DNA of 5,025 nt from an uncultured candidate division Zixibacteria bacterium (GTDB lineage Bacteria > Zixibacteria > MSB-5A5 > GN15 > FEB-12), in the NCBI GenBank assembly GCA_913009765.1, contig CAJVYT010000333.1:1-5025 (forward strand), in the 5' to 3' direction. The notes beneath the pieces were generated by a model that worked only from the letters and a program-made list of their open reading frames with translations, was not told the origin of the DNA and searched no databases. The translations under genes and the position numbers were made by a program. Numbering within the stretch: the first letter of the stretch is position 1; every line of letters starts with the position of its first letter. This document shows positions 1 through 5,025 of the stretch, in pieces.

Positions 1-57
1 GACGGCATACGAGATATATCAGTGTGACTGGAGTTCAGACGTGTGCTCTTCCGATCT
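1..57 (+). other. Illumina sequencing adapter (P7 end, i7 index, read-2 primer site): non-biological
   Basis: This is artificial library sequence. Bases 1-15 match the last 15 bases of the Illumina P7 flow-cell oligo (GACGGCATACGAGAT). Bases 16-23 (ATATCAGT) occupy the place of an 8-base i7 index. Bases 24-57 match the TruSeq read-2 primer site, beginning GTGACTGGAG and ending CTCTTCCGATCT. The insert therefore begins at base 58. The adapter survived trimming and was assembled onto the contig end, so nothing to its left is known and no gene should be called across it. Confidence 0.98.
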
Positions 58-171
58 AAGCATAATGACGGGGGCGGTTACAATTTCACTAATAATGAAT
101 TGCCCATCCACCTTGCGAAAGAACTGGACATCATTACGGCGATGATAGACAAGGCGGCTACGGAACTTGCG

Positions 172-176
172 CTAAG
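172..176 (+). repeat. Candidate target-site duplication, left copy (CTAAG)
   Basis: CTAAG at 172-176 recurs in the same orientation at 1465-1469, immediately outside the inverted repeats of the insertion sequence. This is what a 5-bp target duplication would look like. The boundary is slightly ambiguous: if the element starts at G176 and ends at C1465, the duplication shrinks to TAA. Both readings give the same pre-insertion sequence. Confidence 0.5.
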
Positions 177-205
177 AAGTCGTTACGAAATAAACTTTAC
201 ATTTT
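177..205 (+). repeat. IS left terminal inverted repeat
   Basis: Read inward, 177-205 matches the reverse complement of 1436-1464 at 23 of 29 positions. Mismatches fall at 177, 180, 186-188 and 195. The best block is the inner CTTTACATTTT-like part (TTTACATTTT identical in both ends). The repeat also encodes the last residues of the truncated upstream ORF and contains the -35 box of the candidate transposase promoter. Confidence 0.75.
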
Positions 206-224
206 AATGAGAATGGTCTATGCT
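196..224 (+). promoter_or_regulatory. Candidate sigma-70 promoter for the transposase
   Basis: TTTACA at 196-201 (5 of 6 to the TTGACA consensus) is followed after 17 bases by TATGCT at 219-224 (4 of 6 to TATAAT). The -35 box lies in the left inverted repeat. Transcription would be expected to start around 230-232, directly at the transposase ATG at 233. That fits the absence of a Shine-Dalgarno there and would make the message leaderless or nearly so. Prediction by eye only. Confidence 0.35.
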
Positions 225-232
225 TATTTTCT

Positions 233-1444
233 ATGAACGAGGAAACGGAATTAAGTAAAAAATACAAATCAATATTACCTTTTTTGTCCGAAAGACAAAG
301 GCGGATATATTTATCTATAGAAGCAAATTACTTTGGTTACGGTGGTGTCACAAAAGTTTCAAAGCTATCTGGTGTGTCAAGGGTTGTCATAACTAAAGGG
401 AAAAAAGAGCTTGAAAAAAATATAGAAGTACCTGTTGAAAATTCAAGAAAAAAAGGAGGCGGAAGGAAGAAAGCCATAGATAAGTACCCAGAAATTAAAG
501 AAGAGCTAAAAAATATAATTGAGCCACACACACGCGGAGAGCCAGAGTCTGCCCTTCTATGGACAAGCAAAAGCCTACGAAAAATATCTTTAGAGTTAAA
601 AACCAAAGGTTACTCAGTCAGCTATAGAGTTGTTGGGGAAATATTGAAATCTGAGGGTTTTAGCCTACAAGCGAACAAGAAAACCGATGAAGGGAAAGGG
701 CATCCTGACAGGAACAAGCAATTTCAACATATTCATCAAAAAGTGATTGATTTCCAAAATGAAGGCAATCCAGTTATATCAGTTGATGCGAAAAAAAAAG
801 AGTTAATCGGTAACTTCAAGAATAATGGCAGGGAATGGAGGCCAAAGGGTAAGCCTGAAGAAACAAAGGTTTATGATTTCCCTTCAGGTGCAAAAGGAAA
901 AGTAACTCCATACGGGGTATACGATATTGCAAATAATAAAGGGTGGGTAAGTGTTGGCATAGATAAGGATACTTCTGAGTTTGCGGTACAATCAATACGA
1001 AATTGGTGGCACAAAATGGGGAAGTCTTACTTCATGTCACCGACAAAGATATTGATAACCGCCGATGGGGGAGGAAGCAATGGTTCGCGAGTAAGGCTGT
1101 GGAAAAAGGAACTTCAAGATTTTGCCAATGAAATTAATATGGAAATTTCAGTGTGCCATTTTCCGCCAGGCACCAGCAAATGGAACAAGATAGAACATAA
1201 ATTATTTTCTTATATTTCCTTAAACTGGCGAGGAAAACCTCTCACAAGTTACGAGGTAATTGTCAAGCTGATTGGTTCAACTAAAACTGCCAACGGATTA
1301 AAGGTAGTATCTGAACTTGACAAAAACACATACGAAAAAGGAATCAAAGTGCTGGATAAAGAATTTAAAAAGATCAATATTCATAAGGATGAGTTTCATG
1401 GCGAATGGAATTACACAATAGCCCCTCAACTCGAAAAAATGTAA
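233..1444 (+). CDS. ISAzo13-family DDE transposase
   Basis: This enzyme catalyses cutting and strand transfer of the surrounding insertion sequence by the two-metal DDE mechanism. The 403-residue protein has an N-terminal helix-turn-helix region (about residues 35-60, GYGG followed by KVSKLSGVSR), a conserved linker with KGGGRKK (74-80) and RGEPES (101-106), then an RNase H-like catalytic core. Likely catalytic residues are D185 (SVDAKKKELIGNF), D278 (ITADGGGSNGSRVRLW) and E321 (GTSKWNKIEH); the C-terminal HGEWNYTI motif (389-396) is also present. These blocks are what I know from ISAzo13-family transposases and the length is normal for them. ATG 233 is the only reasonable start after the in-frame TAA at 191-193. 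It has no Shine-Dalgarno; a 7-codon frame (213-236, MVYAYFL) ends on it through an ATGA overlap, so leaderless or coupled initiation is possible. The stop is beside the right inverted repeat. Confidence 0.93.
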   Translation: MNEETELSKKYKSILPFLSERQRRIYLSIEANYFGYGGVTKVSKLSGVSRVVITKGKKELEKNIEVPVENSRKKGGGRKKAIDKYPEIKEELKNIIEPHTRGEPESALLWTSKSLRKISLELKTKGYSVSYRVVGEILKSEGFSLQANKKTDEGKGHPDRNKQFQHIHQKVIDFQNEGNPVISVDAKKKELIGNFKNNGREWRPKGKPEETKVYDFPSGAKGKVTPYGVYDIANNKGWVSVGIDKDTSEFAVQSIRNWWHKMGKSYFMSPTKILITADGGGSNGSRVRLWKKELQDFANEINMEISVCHFPPGTSKWNKIEHKLFSYISLNWRGKPLTSYEVIVKLIGSTKTANGLKVVSELDKNTYEKGIKVLDKEFKKINIHKDEFHGEWNYTIAPQLEKM

Positions 1445-1464
1445 ACTTTATTAGATAACGGCTC
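1436..1464 (-). repeat. IS right terminal inverted repeat
   Basis: The reverse complement pairs with 177-205 at 23 of 29 positions. The repeat begins within the last codons of the transposase gene and ends 6 bases before the ATG of the sulfotransferase. The outermost bases read GGAGCCGTTA inward if C1465 is counted, against GAAGTCGTTA on the left. Confidence 0.75.
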
Positions 1465-1469
1465 CTAAG
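1465..1469 (+). repeat. Candidate target-site duplication, right copy (CTAAG)
   Basis: Direct copy of 172-176 just outside the right inverted repeat. It occupies the place where a Shine-Dalgarno for the following ATG (1471) would be expected, and it does not resemble one. Confidence 0.5.
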
Positions 1470-1470
1470 T

Positions 1471-2505
1471 ATGTCTGTGAAAAAAATCTTACGCAAAAAA
1501 GCTATGAATTATTTACCTCAAGCTACTTATGTTTTTTTTGCGCAACAATATAATAATTTAATTAGTAATTTAAAAGAGTACAATTTAAGGAAACCGTGTG
1601 ATTTTATTGTGGATTGTAACGTTCCGCTGATATATATATCACAACCTGCTCGGCAAGGTGGAACCTTAATTCGAAATTTATTTGATGGCCATCCCAAATT
1701 GTTTGTATTTCCTCATGAACTTAGCTTTCAGAAAAATGGTTATCACTGGGAACAAATACAGCATAATAAAAAAAGCTTTGAATTATTAAGAGATAGATGG
1801 GTAACACATGCTATTGTTAATGGACTTGATAAGCATATTCCTTTCTACTTCAATAGACGGATACAGAAAAAAATATTCTTTTCTAATAAAAAAGATAAAA
1901 CCCGTGATGTGTTAGGTGCTTATTTTACGAGTTTTTTTAATGCCTGGATTAATTATCAAAATTTATACAGCATCGGGAAAAAATTTATTGTAGCATTTTG
2001 TCCATGGAATTTAAACGAAATAAAAGATATTGAAGCATTTTTTTCTGTTTATCAGGATGGATATCGTTTGCAGATTATTAGAAATCCATTGGCTTGGTGG
2101 GCATCGGAAAAAAATTATGGAAATGAAACTAAAAAGGTGAATGATTACCTTGAACAAAGATGGATAAATTCTGTGCGTACTGGAATTAAAGCAAATGAAA
2201 TATTCCCAGATCATTACCTGCTGATAAATTATGACGAGTTAGTTAAATCACCTGAAAAGTCACTAATTCAAATATGCAATAAAATAAATATCGATTTTAA
2301 CAAAATAATGTTGCGACCAACGATTAATGATTTTCCAAGAATATCTAATACAAGCTTTGGGAAAGGTGCTGCTTGGATAGATTCGTCTCGACTTAATAAA
2401 TGGAAAGAGAAGCTTGATCGTGACGAGATTAATTTTATAAAAAAAGAAACAAATGATTTGTATGATGATGCATTGCACAAATGTCTTAACGTCACTGTTG
2501 AATAA
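1471..2505 (+). CDS. PAPS-dependent sulfotransferase (Sulfotransfer family)
   Basis: Predicted cytoplasmic enzyme that moves sulfate from 3'-phosphoadenosine-5'-phosphosulfate to an acceptor; beside glycosyltransferase genes the acceptor is probably a sugar or lipid-linked glycan (inference). The 344-residue protein has the 5'-phosphosulfate loop at 57-75 (SQPARQGGTLIRNLFDGHP, in place of the usual RSGTT form), the 3'-phosphate site with R204 and S212 (QIIRNPLAWWASEKN), the YDELVKSPEKSL helix (254-265) and a usual C-terminal RLNKWKEKL segment. The N-terminal 50 residues are basic and unassigned; there is no clear signal peptide or membrane span. ATG 1471 is the first start after the in-frame TAA at 1456-1458 in the IS end, but no Shine-Dalgarno precedes it or the next ATG (1504). 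The native start or promoter may have been removed by the IS. The gene is markedly AT-rich compared with the glycosyltransferase sequence after it, which suggests separate acquisition. Confidence 0.85.
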   Translation: MSVKKILRKKAMNYLPQATYVFFAQQYNNLISNLKEYNLRKPCDFIVDCNVPLIYISQPARQGGTLIRNLFDGHPKLFVFPHELSFQKNGYHWEQIQHNKKSFELLRDRWVTHAIVNGLDKHIPFYFNRRIQKKIFFSNKKDKTRDVLGAYFTSFFNAWINYQNLYSIGKKFIVAFCPWNLNEIKDIEAFFSVYQDGYRLQIIRNPLAWWASEKNYGNETKKVNDYLEQRWINSVRTGIKANEIFPDHYLLINYDELVKSPEKSLIQICNKINIDFNKIMLRPTINDFPRISNTSFGKGAAWIDSSRLNKWKEKLDRDEINFIKKETNDLYDDALHKCLNVTVE

Positions 2506-2510
2506 TATGA

Positions 2511-2630
2511 AACGAAGGTAAAGGGAAAATCGATTATCCAACCTCTATGGGCAAGCCTTTCCAGGAACATTTTTCCCCTGCATTTGGTAAATGGCTCAAA
2601 AGTTCAGGAATTAATCTTACTTTGGACAAT
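2511..2630 (+). other. Degenerate junction; possible out-of-frame 5' part of the glycosyltransferase remnant
   Basis: Between the sulfotransferase stop and the readable glycosyltransferase frame, no complete gene is seen. One frame (2511-2663, closed by TAG at 2664-2666) is open and contains an ATG at 2547; it reads SPAFGKWLKSSGINLTLDN near its middle. A single frameshift around 2628-2632 would join LTLDN to SDIPGEGFSLTLVGS of the downstream frame. In GT4-like proteins, a segment ending in an (N)G(F/Y)D-like motif often precedes the FSLTLVGS-type strand, so this may be old coding sequence. No promoter or terminator is evident. Confidence 0.3.
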
Positions 2631-3247
2631 CGGATATTCCCGGCGAAGGTTTTAGCCTTACTTTAGTTGGCAGTACTTACAGCGAGGAGAATTTGGGAAG
2701 ATTTCTGGCAGGGATACGTGACTGGTTGCTCAATCTCGATTATTCAGATCGAATGCAGGTCACCTTCATCTATGCGGGAGGAGACGCCGGCAGGGTAAAT
2801 CAGGCAGGCCGGGTGCTGGAAGGTCTCTGTCGTATGGAAATACATCACTATTTGGGTCTTGAAAAGCTTTTTGAGCTGTGCCGTTCTTCAACGGTCAATG
2901 CATACCTTTGGTCCCCAACTACCTTTCACCACAAACTTGTGGAACTCCTTTGCTGTGGGAGGCCCATCATTACCTTCCCAAGGGAGACGGCCGAAGCGTT
3001 ACAGTTGGCCGACCAGGTCCAGGGGAATCTGTATCCGTGCAGGAATGGCAAGGAATTAAAGGCATCCCTGGAGAACATCCGGCAGCAAGATGCCGGCCGT
3101 CAACCCTCATGCGATAATAGAAAGGCCTTGGAGCATTTCTCCTGGAATACCCAAGGGGAAGTCCTTTGTCAGGTTCTGGCCGAAGTCGTTGAACAGCCGG
3201 GAAAGCCCAAAAAAATCTACTTAAAGGAGGCACCGGGTTTTGGATGA
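2615..3247 (+). pseudogene. Glycosyltransferase (GT4/GT-B type) C-terminal remnant
   Basis: Only the C-terminal, nucleotide-sugar-binding half of a GT-B glycosyltransferase is present. The frame is open from 2615 (after TAA 2612-2614) and already reads as protein before the first possible start, TTG at 2693: GEGFSLTLVGSTYSEENLGRF spans that point, so the TTG is not a true gene start. Numbered from the TTG, the strand VTFIYAGG is at 23-30, the loop IHHYLGLEKLFELCRSS at 50-66, the KLVELLCCGRPIITF sugar-nucleotide signature at 81-95, and a normal terminal helix (EHFSWNTQGEVLCQVLAEV) at 147-165. About 200 residues of acceptor-binding N-terminal domain are missing; the AT-rich sulfotransferase lies where they should be. 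Upstream stops at 2588 and 2612 mark frame decay. The remnant is unlikely to be active alone. Its composition is richer in G+C than that of its left neighbour. Confidence 0.75.
3223..3230 (+). promoter_or_regulatory. Strong Shine-Dalgarno (AAAGGAGG) without an obvious gene
   Basis: AAAGGAGG lies inside the 3' end of the glycosyltransferase remnant. Nine bases downstream is TTG 3240, and 13 bases downstream is ATG 3244, which overlaps the remnant stop as ATGA. This is a normal set-up for a translationally coupled next gene. Yet both frames are very short: TTG 3240 gives 45 codons and ATG 3244 gives 27 codons. The original downstream gene may have been lost. Confidence 0.5.
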
Positions 3248-3377
3248 TTTTGAGTACGGGAGCAATAACTCTCGAATTTTCTCTCATGCCCTCGGAGCCC
3301 TGTCAGGGGTACTCATTATCCGGATGAACCATAAAAATATAAAAGGAGCTGTAATCCTATGCCGGCAATATCTCTAA
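3240..3377 (+). CDS. Possible small ORF or 5' remnant of a lost gene
   Basis: Starting at TTG 3240, 9 bases after AAAGGAGG, this frame encodes 45 residues (N-terminus MDDFEYGSNNSRIFSHALG if TTG is read as Met; it ends AVILCRQYL) and runs 19 bases into the radical SAM gene. A second frame from ATG 3244 (27 residues, stop 3325-3327) uses the same Shine-Dalgarno with worse spacing. I recognise neither. Good ribosome-binding context favours a real initiation site; the short lengths favour gene debris left by the exchange that brought in the radical SAM gene. A small peptide substrate for that enzyme is conceivable but has no support in the residues seen. Confidence 0.25.
   Translation: MDDFEYGSNNSRIFSHALGALSGVLIIRMNHKNIKGAVILCRQYL
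3343..3348 (+). promoter_or_regulatory. Ribosome binding site of the radical SAM gene
   Basis: AAGGAG, ending 10 bases before ATG 3359, supports that start. It is the best start-to-Shine-Dalgarno pair in the window for a full-length gene. Confidence 0.8.
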
Positions 3378-4399
3378 CCAGTAAAGATAATTTAGTTAAG
3401 CACATTGCCCGTAATGGTATAACTTATCTGGCAAAACTATTCTGGAGAAGGCTGCCGCGGCGTTTTTATCTGGATATATCAATTTTAAGACTGGACCTGG
3501 CGCTGACCAGGGTGTGTAATATCGACTGCGTTTTTTGTCCTTACCAAGTTACAGATAGAAAAGAAAAGATTCACATGCCTCGGAGCATCTTTGATAAAAT
3601 ACTTAAAAATATTGAGGATGTCAAAATCAAACGTGTGATGCTGAGCCCTGATTTAGGGGAGCCATTGCTGGCTCATAGTTTCATCGAGAAAATCAAAGCA
3701 TTAAGAAAGTGCGGTGTCAGAGAAATCGAAGTGACAACTAATGGAACCCGATTTCATCATATCGGTATCGAAACACTGCTGAATGAGGGACCGGATATCA
3801 TAAACATTTCCTTCCCCGGGTTTGCTAATGATATGTACGAACGAATTTGCAGGAGACCATTTTATGAGCAAACGCGCGCCAATATACTTGGACTCTTGCG
3901 AAAAAACAATGAACTGGGGAGGCCTAAACGAATCAACCTATGGTTGCGAGGGGATTTAGGAGATAAGGAATTAATGGCTTTCCCGGAAATAAGCGAAATC
4001 GAAAACCTGGCAGATGAAATATGTATGATGACCGAAGTCGATGACTGGCTCGGTCTGGTTAAACAGGAAATGCTGCCCCCGGGATTAAGAATTCAAAAGA
4101 AAAAACCCAAGCTGACTAAACGTCCATGCACTCTTTTATTCGAACTCACTATACATCCTGATGGGGATATTCATTTGTGTTCCTGCCGGAATATCCTTCG
4201 CGATCCGGATCTCCACATTGGCAATGTTGAGAATATGAATATTCAGCAAGCATTTGAAAAGATACCCGTTATTCTCGAGAGGTGGGAAGCCGGATACTTT
4301 CCATCTATATGCAAGAGATGCTCCATGTATTGTGACCCTGCTGTCTCATTCGCGGGGCGGTTCCGGCAAATTGCGAATGCCAAATTCTTAAAGCAGTAA
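3359..4399 (+). CDS. Radical SAM/SPASM domain protein
   Basis: This is a cytoplasmic iron-sulfur enzyme that would cleave S-adenosylmethionine to start radical chemistry; its substrate is unknown. The 346-residue protein has a basic, hydrophobic N-terminal 45 residues, then the radical SAM cluster motif CNIDCVFC (C53, C57, C60; CX3CX2C), a GEP motif (G100-P102, LSPDLGEPLL) that binds the SAM amino group, and a VTTNGT strand (125-130). The C-terminal SPASM region should hold auxiliary clusters: C257 (PCTLLFEL), HPDGDIHLCSC (C274, C276), an IGNVENMNIQQAF segment (287-299) and a final CKRCSMYC (C318, C321, C325). All expected cysteines are present, so the gene looks functional. SPASM enzymes mostly modify peptides or proteins, though some act on other substrates; among glycosyltransferases a role in sugar or lipid-carrier modification is a guess. 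It precedes a glycosyltransferase gene by 27 bases, probably in one operon. Confidence 0.9.
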   Translation: MPAISLTSKDNLVKHIARNGITYLAKLFWRRLPRRFYLDISILRLDLALTRVCNIDCVFCPYQVTDRKEKIHMPRSIFDKILKNIEDVKIKRVMLSPDLGEPLLAHSFIEKIKALRKCGVREIEVTTNGTRFHHIGIETLLNEGPDIINISFPGFANDMYERICRRPFYEQTRANILGLLRKNNELGRPKRINLWLRGDLGDKELMAFPEISEIENLADEICMMTEVDDWLGLVKQEMLPPGLRIQKKKPKLTKRPCTLLFELTIHPDGDIHLCSCRNILRDPDLHIGNVENMNIQQAFEKIPVILERWEAGYFPSICKRCSMYCDPAVSFAGRFRQIANAKFLKQ

Positions 4400-4426
4400 G
4401 CTCGCTATATATCGTAGGTATTTTCT

Positions 4427-5025
4427 ATGCGTATTGCTATTTTGTCATCCGGCAGATTCCATCTATGTGATTTGGCGCGAGAATTGGATTCTCTTGGTCA
4501 TACTGTCCGTTTTTATTCGTATGTACCGAGGTTCAGAACCCGGAAATTTGGGTTGCCAGATCAGTGTAACTGTTGCCTTTTACCGTACGTGGCGCCGACC
4601 CTCTTGATAAAGAGTCTTTCATTGGCTGAAAAGTTTAGAGAAGCAAGGGAGCATCTTTTGTTGAGATCGATAGATCATCTGACTGCGAGGCTTATTACTC
4701 CTTGCGACCTTTTTATCGGCATATCTGGCCTTAGCATTGTTAGCGCCAAGGCGGCACGTCGAAAATACGGCGCCCAGGTATGGATAGAGAGGGGGAGCCG
4801 ACATATTATGTCCCAAAAAGAGATACTCGAAGGAATAGCCGGTGTGTCCAAAAATGTATCCCTTGTGCCTGATTATTATGCTCGGAGGGAATTAGCCGGC
4901 TATGAACTGGCCGATACCATTGTGGTTCCGTCCAGGCATGCGAAAGAAAGCTTTATTGAACAGGGCTTTCCTGGTTCCATGCTGTTCCGAAATCCATATG
5001 GTGTGGACTTGAGGATGTTCCCCCC
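4427..5025 (+). CDS. Glycosyltransferase, GT4-like, N-terminal part (runs off window)
   Basis: Open from ATG 4427 to the window end, 199 full codons with no stop. The protein begins MRIAILSSGRFHLCDLAREL, a typical first beta strand and glycine-containing loop of GT-B sugar transferases, followed by GHTVRFYSYVP (24-34). Further conserved-looking blocks are CDLFIGISGL (93-102), YGAQVWIERGSRH (114-126), DYYARRELAGYELADTIVVPS (149-169, split here by A152) and FRNPYGVDLRMFP (187-199), the NPYGVD segment that normally precedes the nucleotide-sugar domain. About half the protein is therefore seen, probably the whole acceptor-side domain. It would add a sugar from a nucleotide donor to a growing glycan at the inner face of the membrane. 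The start has only a weak TAGGT at 4415-4419; 27 bases separate it from the radical SAM stop, so coupling or shared transcription is likely. It is not the missing half of the upstream remnant by position. Confidence 0.88.
   Translation, partial: MRIAILSSGRFHLCDLARELDSLGHTVRFYSYVPRFRTRKFGLPDQCNCCLLPYVAPTLLIKSLSLAEKFREAREHLLLRSIDHLTARLITPCDLFIGISGLSIVSAKAARRKYGAQVWIERGSRHIMSQKEILEGIAGVSKNVSLVPDYYARRELAGYELADTIVVPSRHAKESFIEQGFPGSMLFRNPYGVDLRMFP

Larger units (their letters stand above)
58..207 (+). pseudogene. 3' fragment of an unidentified ORF, ended by the IS left end
   Basis: An open frame runs from the adapter junction (codon AAG at 58) to TAA at 205-207, giving 49 codons with no start of its own. 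The predicted peptide opens KHNDGGGYNF, continues with an amphipathic helix-like stretch (HLAKELDIITAMIDKAATEL) and ends YEINFTF. I do not recognise the family. The last 10 or so codons (from about 177) lie inside the left inverted repeat of the insertion sequence, so the native C-terminus has been replaced by IS-encoded residues. The 5' part is lost because the contig starts here. If the IS and one CTAAG copy are removed, this frame runs without a stop into the ATG of the sulfotransferase at 1471. That may be chance (about one in three), because the two segments differ in base composition. Confidence 0.45.
177..1464 (+). mobile_element. ISAzo13-family insertion sequence, apparently complete
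   Basis: About 1.29 kb, holding one transposase gene on the + strand and bounded by imperfect terminal inverted repeats (177-205 against the reverse complement of 1436-1464). CTAAG flanks both sides as a candidate target duplication. The transposase is full length with its catalytic residues present, so nothing in the sequence argues against current or recent activity. The left end lies in an unidentified ORF; the right end lies 6 bases before the ATG of the sulfotransferase gene. Family assignment rests on my recognition of the transposase; the exact ends are inferred from the repeats. An error of one or two bases in the ends is possible. Confidence 0.8.

Noticed and set aside
337..606. 89-residue reverse-strand ORF
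   Set aside because: It lies wholly inside the transposase gene in another frame, is low-complexity (runs of F and S from A-rich codons) and has no recognisable motif.
2011..2570. Three reverse-strand ORFs opposite the sulfotransferase
   Set aside because: They are antisense shadows of an AT-rich gene, full of F, I, Y and S, with no domain sense.
2523..2577. GGGAAAA / TTTTCCC inverted repeat after the sulfotransferase
   Set aside because: Seven bases with a loop of about 40 and simple composition; not a convincing terminator or IS end.
3079..3096. Stem-loop CCGGCA / TGCCGG with a 6-base loop
   Set aside because: It sits inside the coding frame of the glycosyltransferase remnant with no T run, so it is probably incidental.
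2859..3287. Two + strand and one - strand ORFs overlapping the glycosyltransferase remnant
   Set aside because: The frame starting in the 2690s carries clear GT-B motifs; the others encode no recognisable sequence.
3298..3308. Palindrome CCCTG-T-CAGGG as terminator or operator
   Set aside because: The one-base loop cannot form a hairpin as written, no T run follows, and a single short palindrome is expected by chance.
4619..4816. 65-residue reverse-strand ORF
   Set aside because: It is antisense to the well-supported second glycosyltransferase.
2615..5025. The glycosyltransferase remnant and the second glycosyltransferase as two halves of one gene split by the radical SAM gene
   Set aside because: The order is wrong: the C-terminal half lies upstream of the N-terminal half, and the second gene is still open at the window edge with its own C-terminal half presumably to the right.
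58..5025. CRISPR array, tRNA or rRNA, toxin-antitoxin or phage-defence system
   Set aside because: No regularly spaced repeats, cloverleaf-like sequence, rRNA segments or defence domains could be seen on either strand.

Overview
The window reads as the left end of a metagenomic or draft-genome contig from a bacterial surface-polysaccharide locus. Bases 1-57 are an untrimmed Illumina P7/index/read-2 adapter, so biological sequence starts at 58. The host cannot be named from sequence alone. Base composition is moderate to low GC and mosaic: the sulfotransferase is clearly AT-rich, and the glycosyltransferase pieces are richer in G+C. The gene mix (glycosyltransferases, sulfotransferase, radical SAM/SPASM enzyme, insertion sequence) is typical of variable O-antigen, capsule or exopolysaccharide islands. 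A Gram-negative host is my guess.

Layout. (1) 58-176: the 3' stub of an unidentified reading frame, cut by an insertion sequence. (2) About 177-1464: a complete-looking ISAzo13-family insertion sequence. It has one full-length DDE transposase (233-1444), imperfect inverted repeats (177-205 and 1436-1464; 23 of 29 positions agree) and a CTAAG direct repeat on both sides. (3) 1471-2505: a PAPS-type sulfotransferase whose ATG lies only 6 bases beyond the inferred right end of the element and has no visible ribosome binding site. (4) 2506-3247: debris of a GT4-like glycosyltransferase. The nucleotide-sugar-binding C-terminal half is intact, but the N-terminal half is missing and the upstream frame is broken. 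(5) 3240-3377: a strong Shine-Dalgarno that leads only into tiny overlapping reading frames. (6) 3359-4399: a complete radical SAM enzyme with a C-terminal SPASM domain. (7) 4427 to the window end: the N-terminal half of a second GT4-like glycosyltransferase, cut only by the window edge.

All genes lie on the + strand and the last two are spaced like an operon. The simplest reading is a glycan assembly and decoration cluster that has been rearranged: an insertion element and an AT-rich sulfotransferase lie next to a decapitated glycosyltransferase, while the radical SAM gene and following glycosyltransferase look functional. I found no RNA gene, CRISPR array or defence system, and nothing I would call a clearly new system. 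The most interesting biology is the IS-sulfotransferase-pseudogene junction and the radical SAM/SPASM enzyme among sugar genes.
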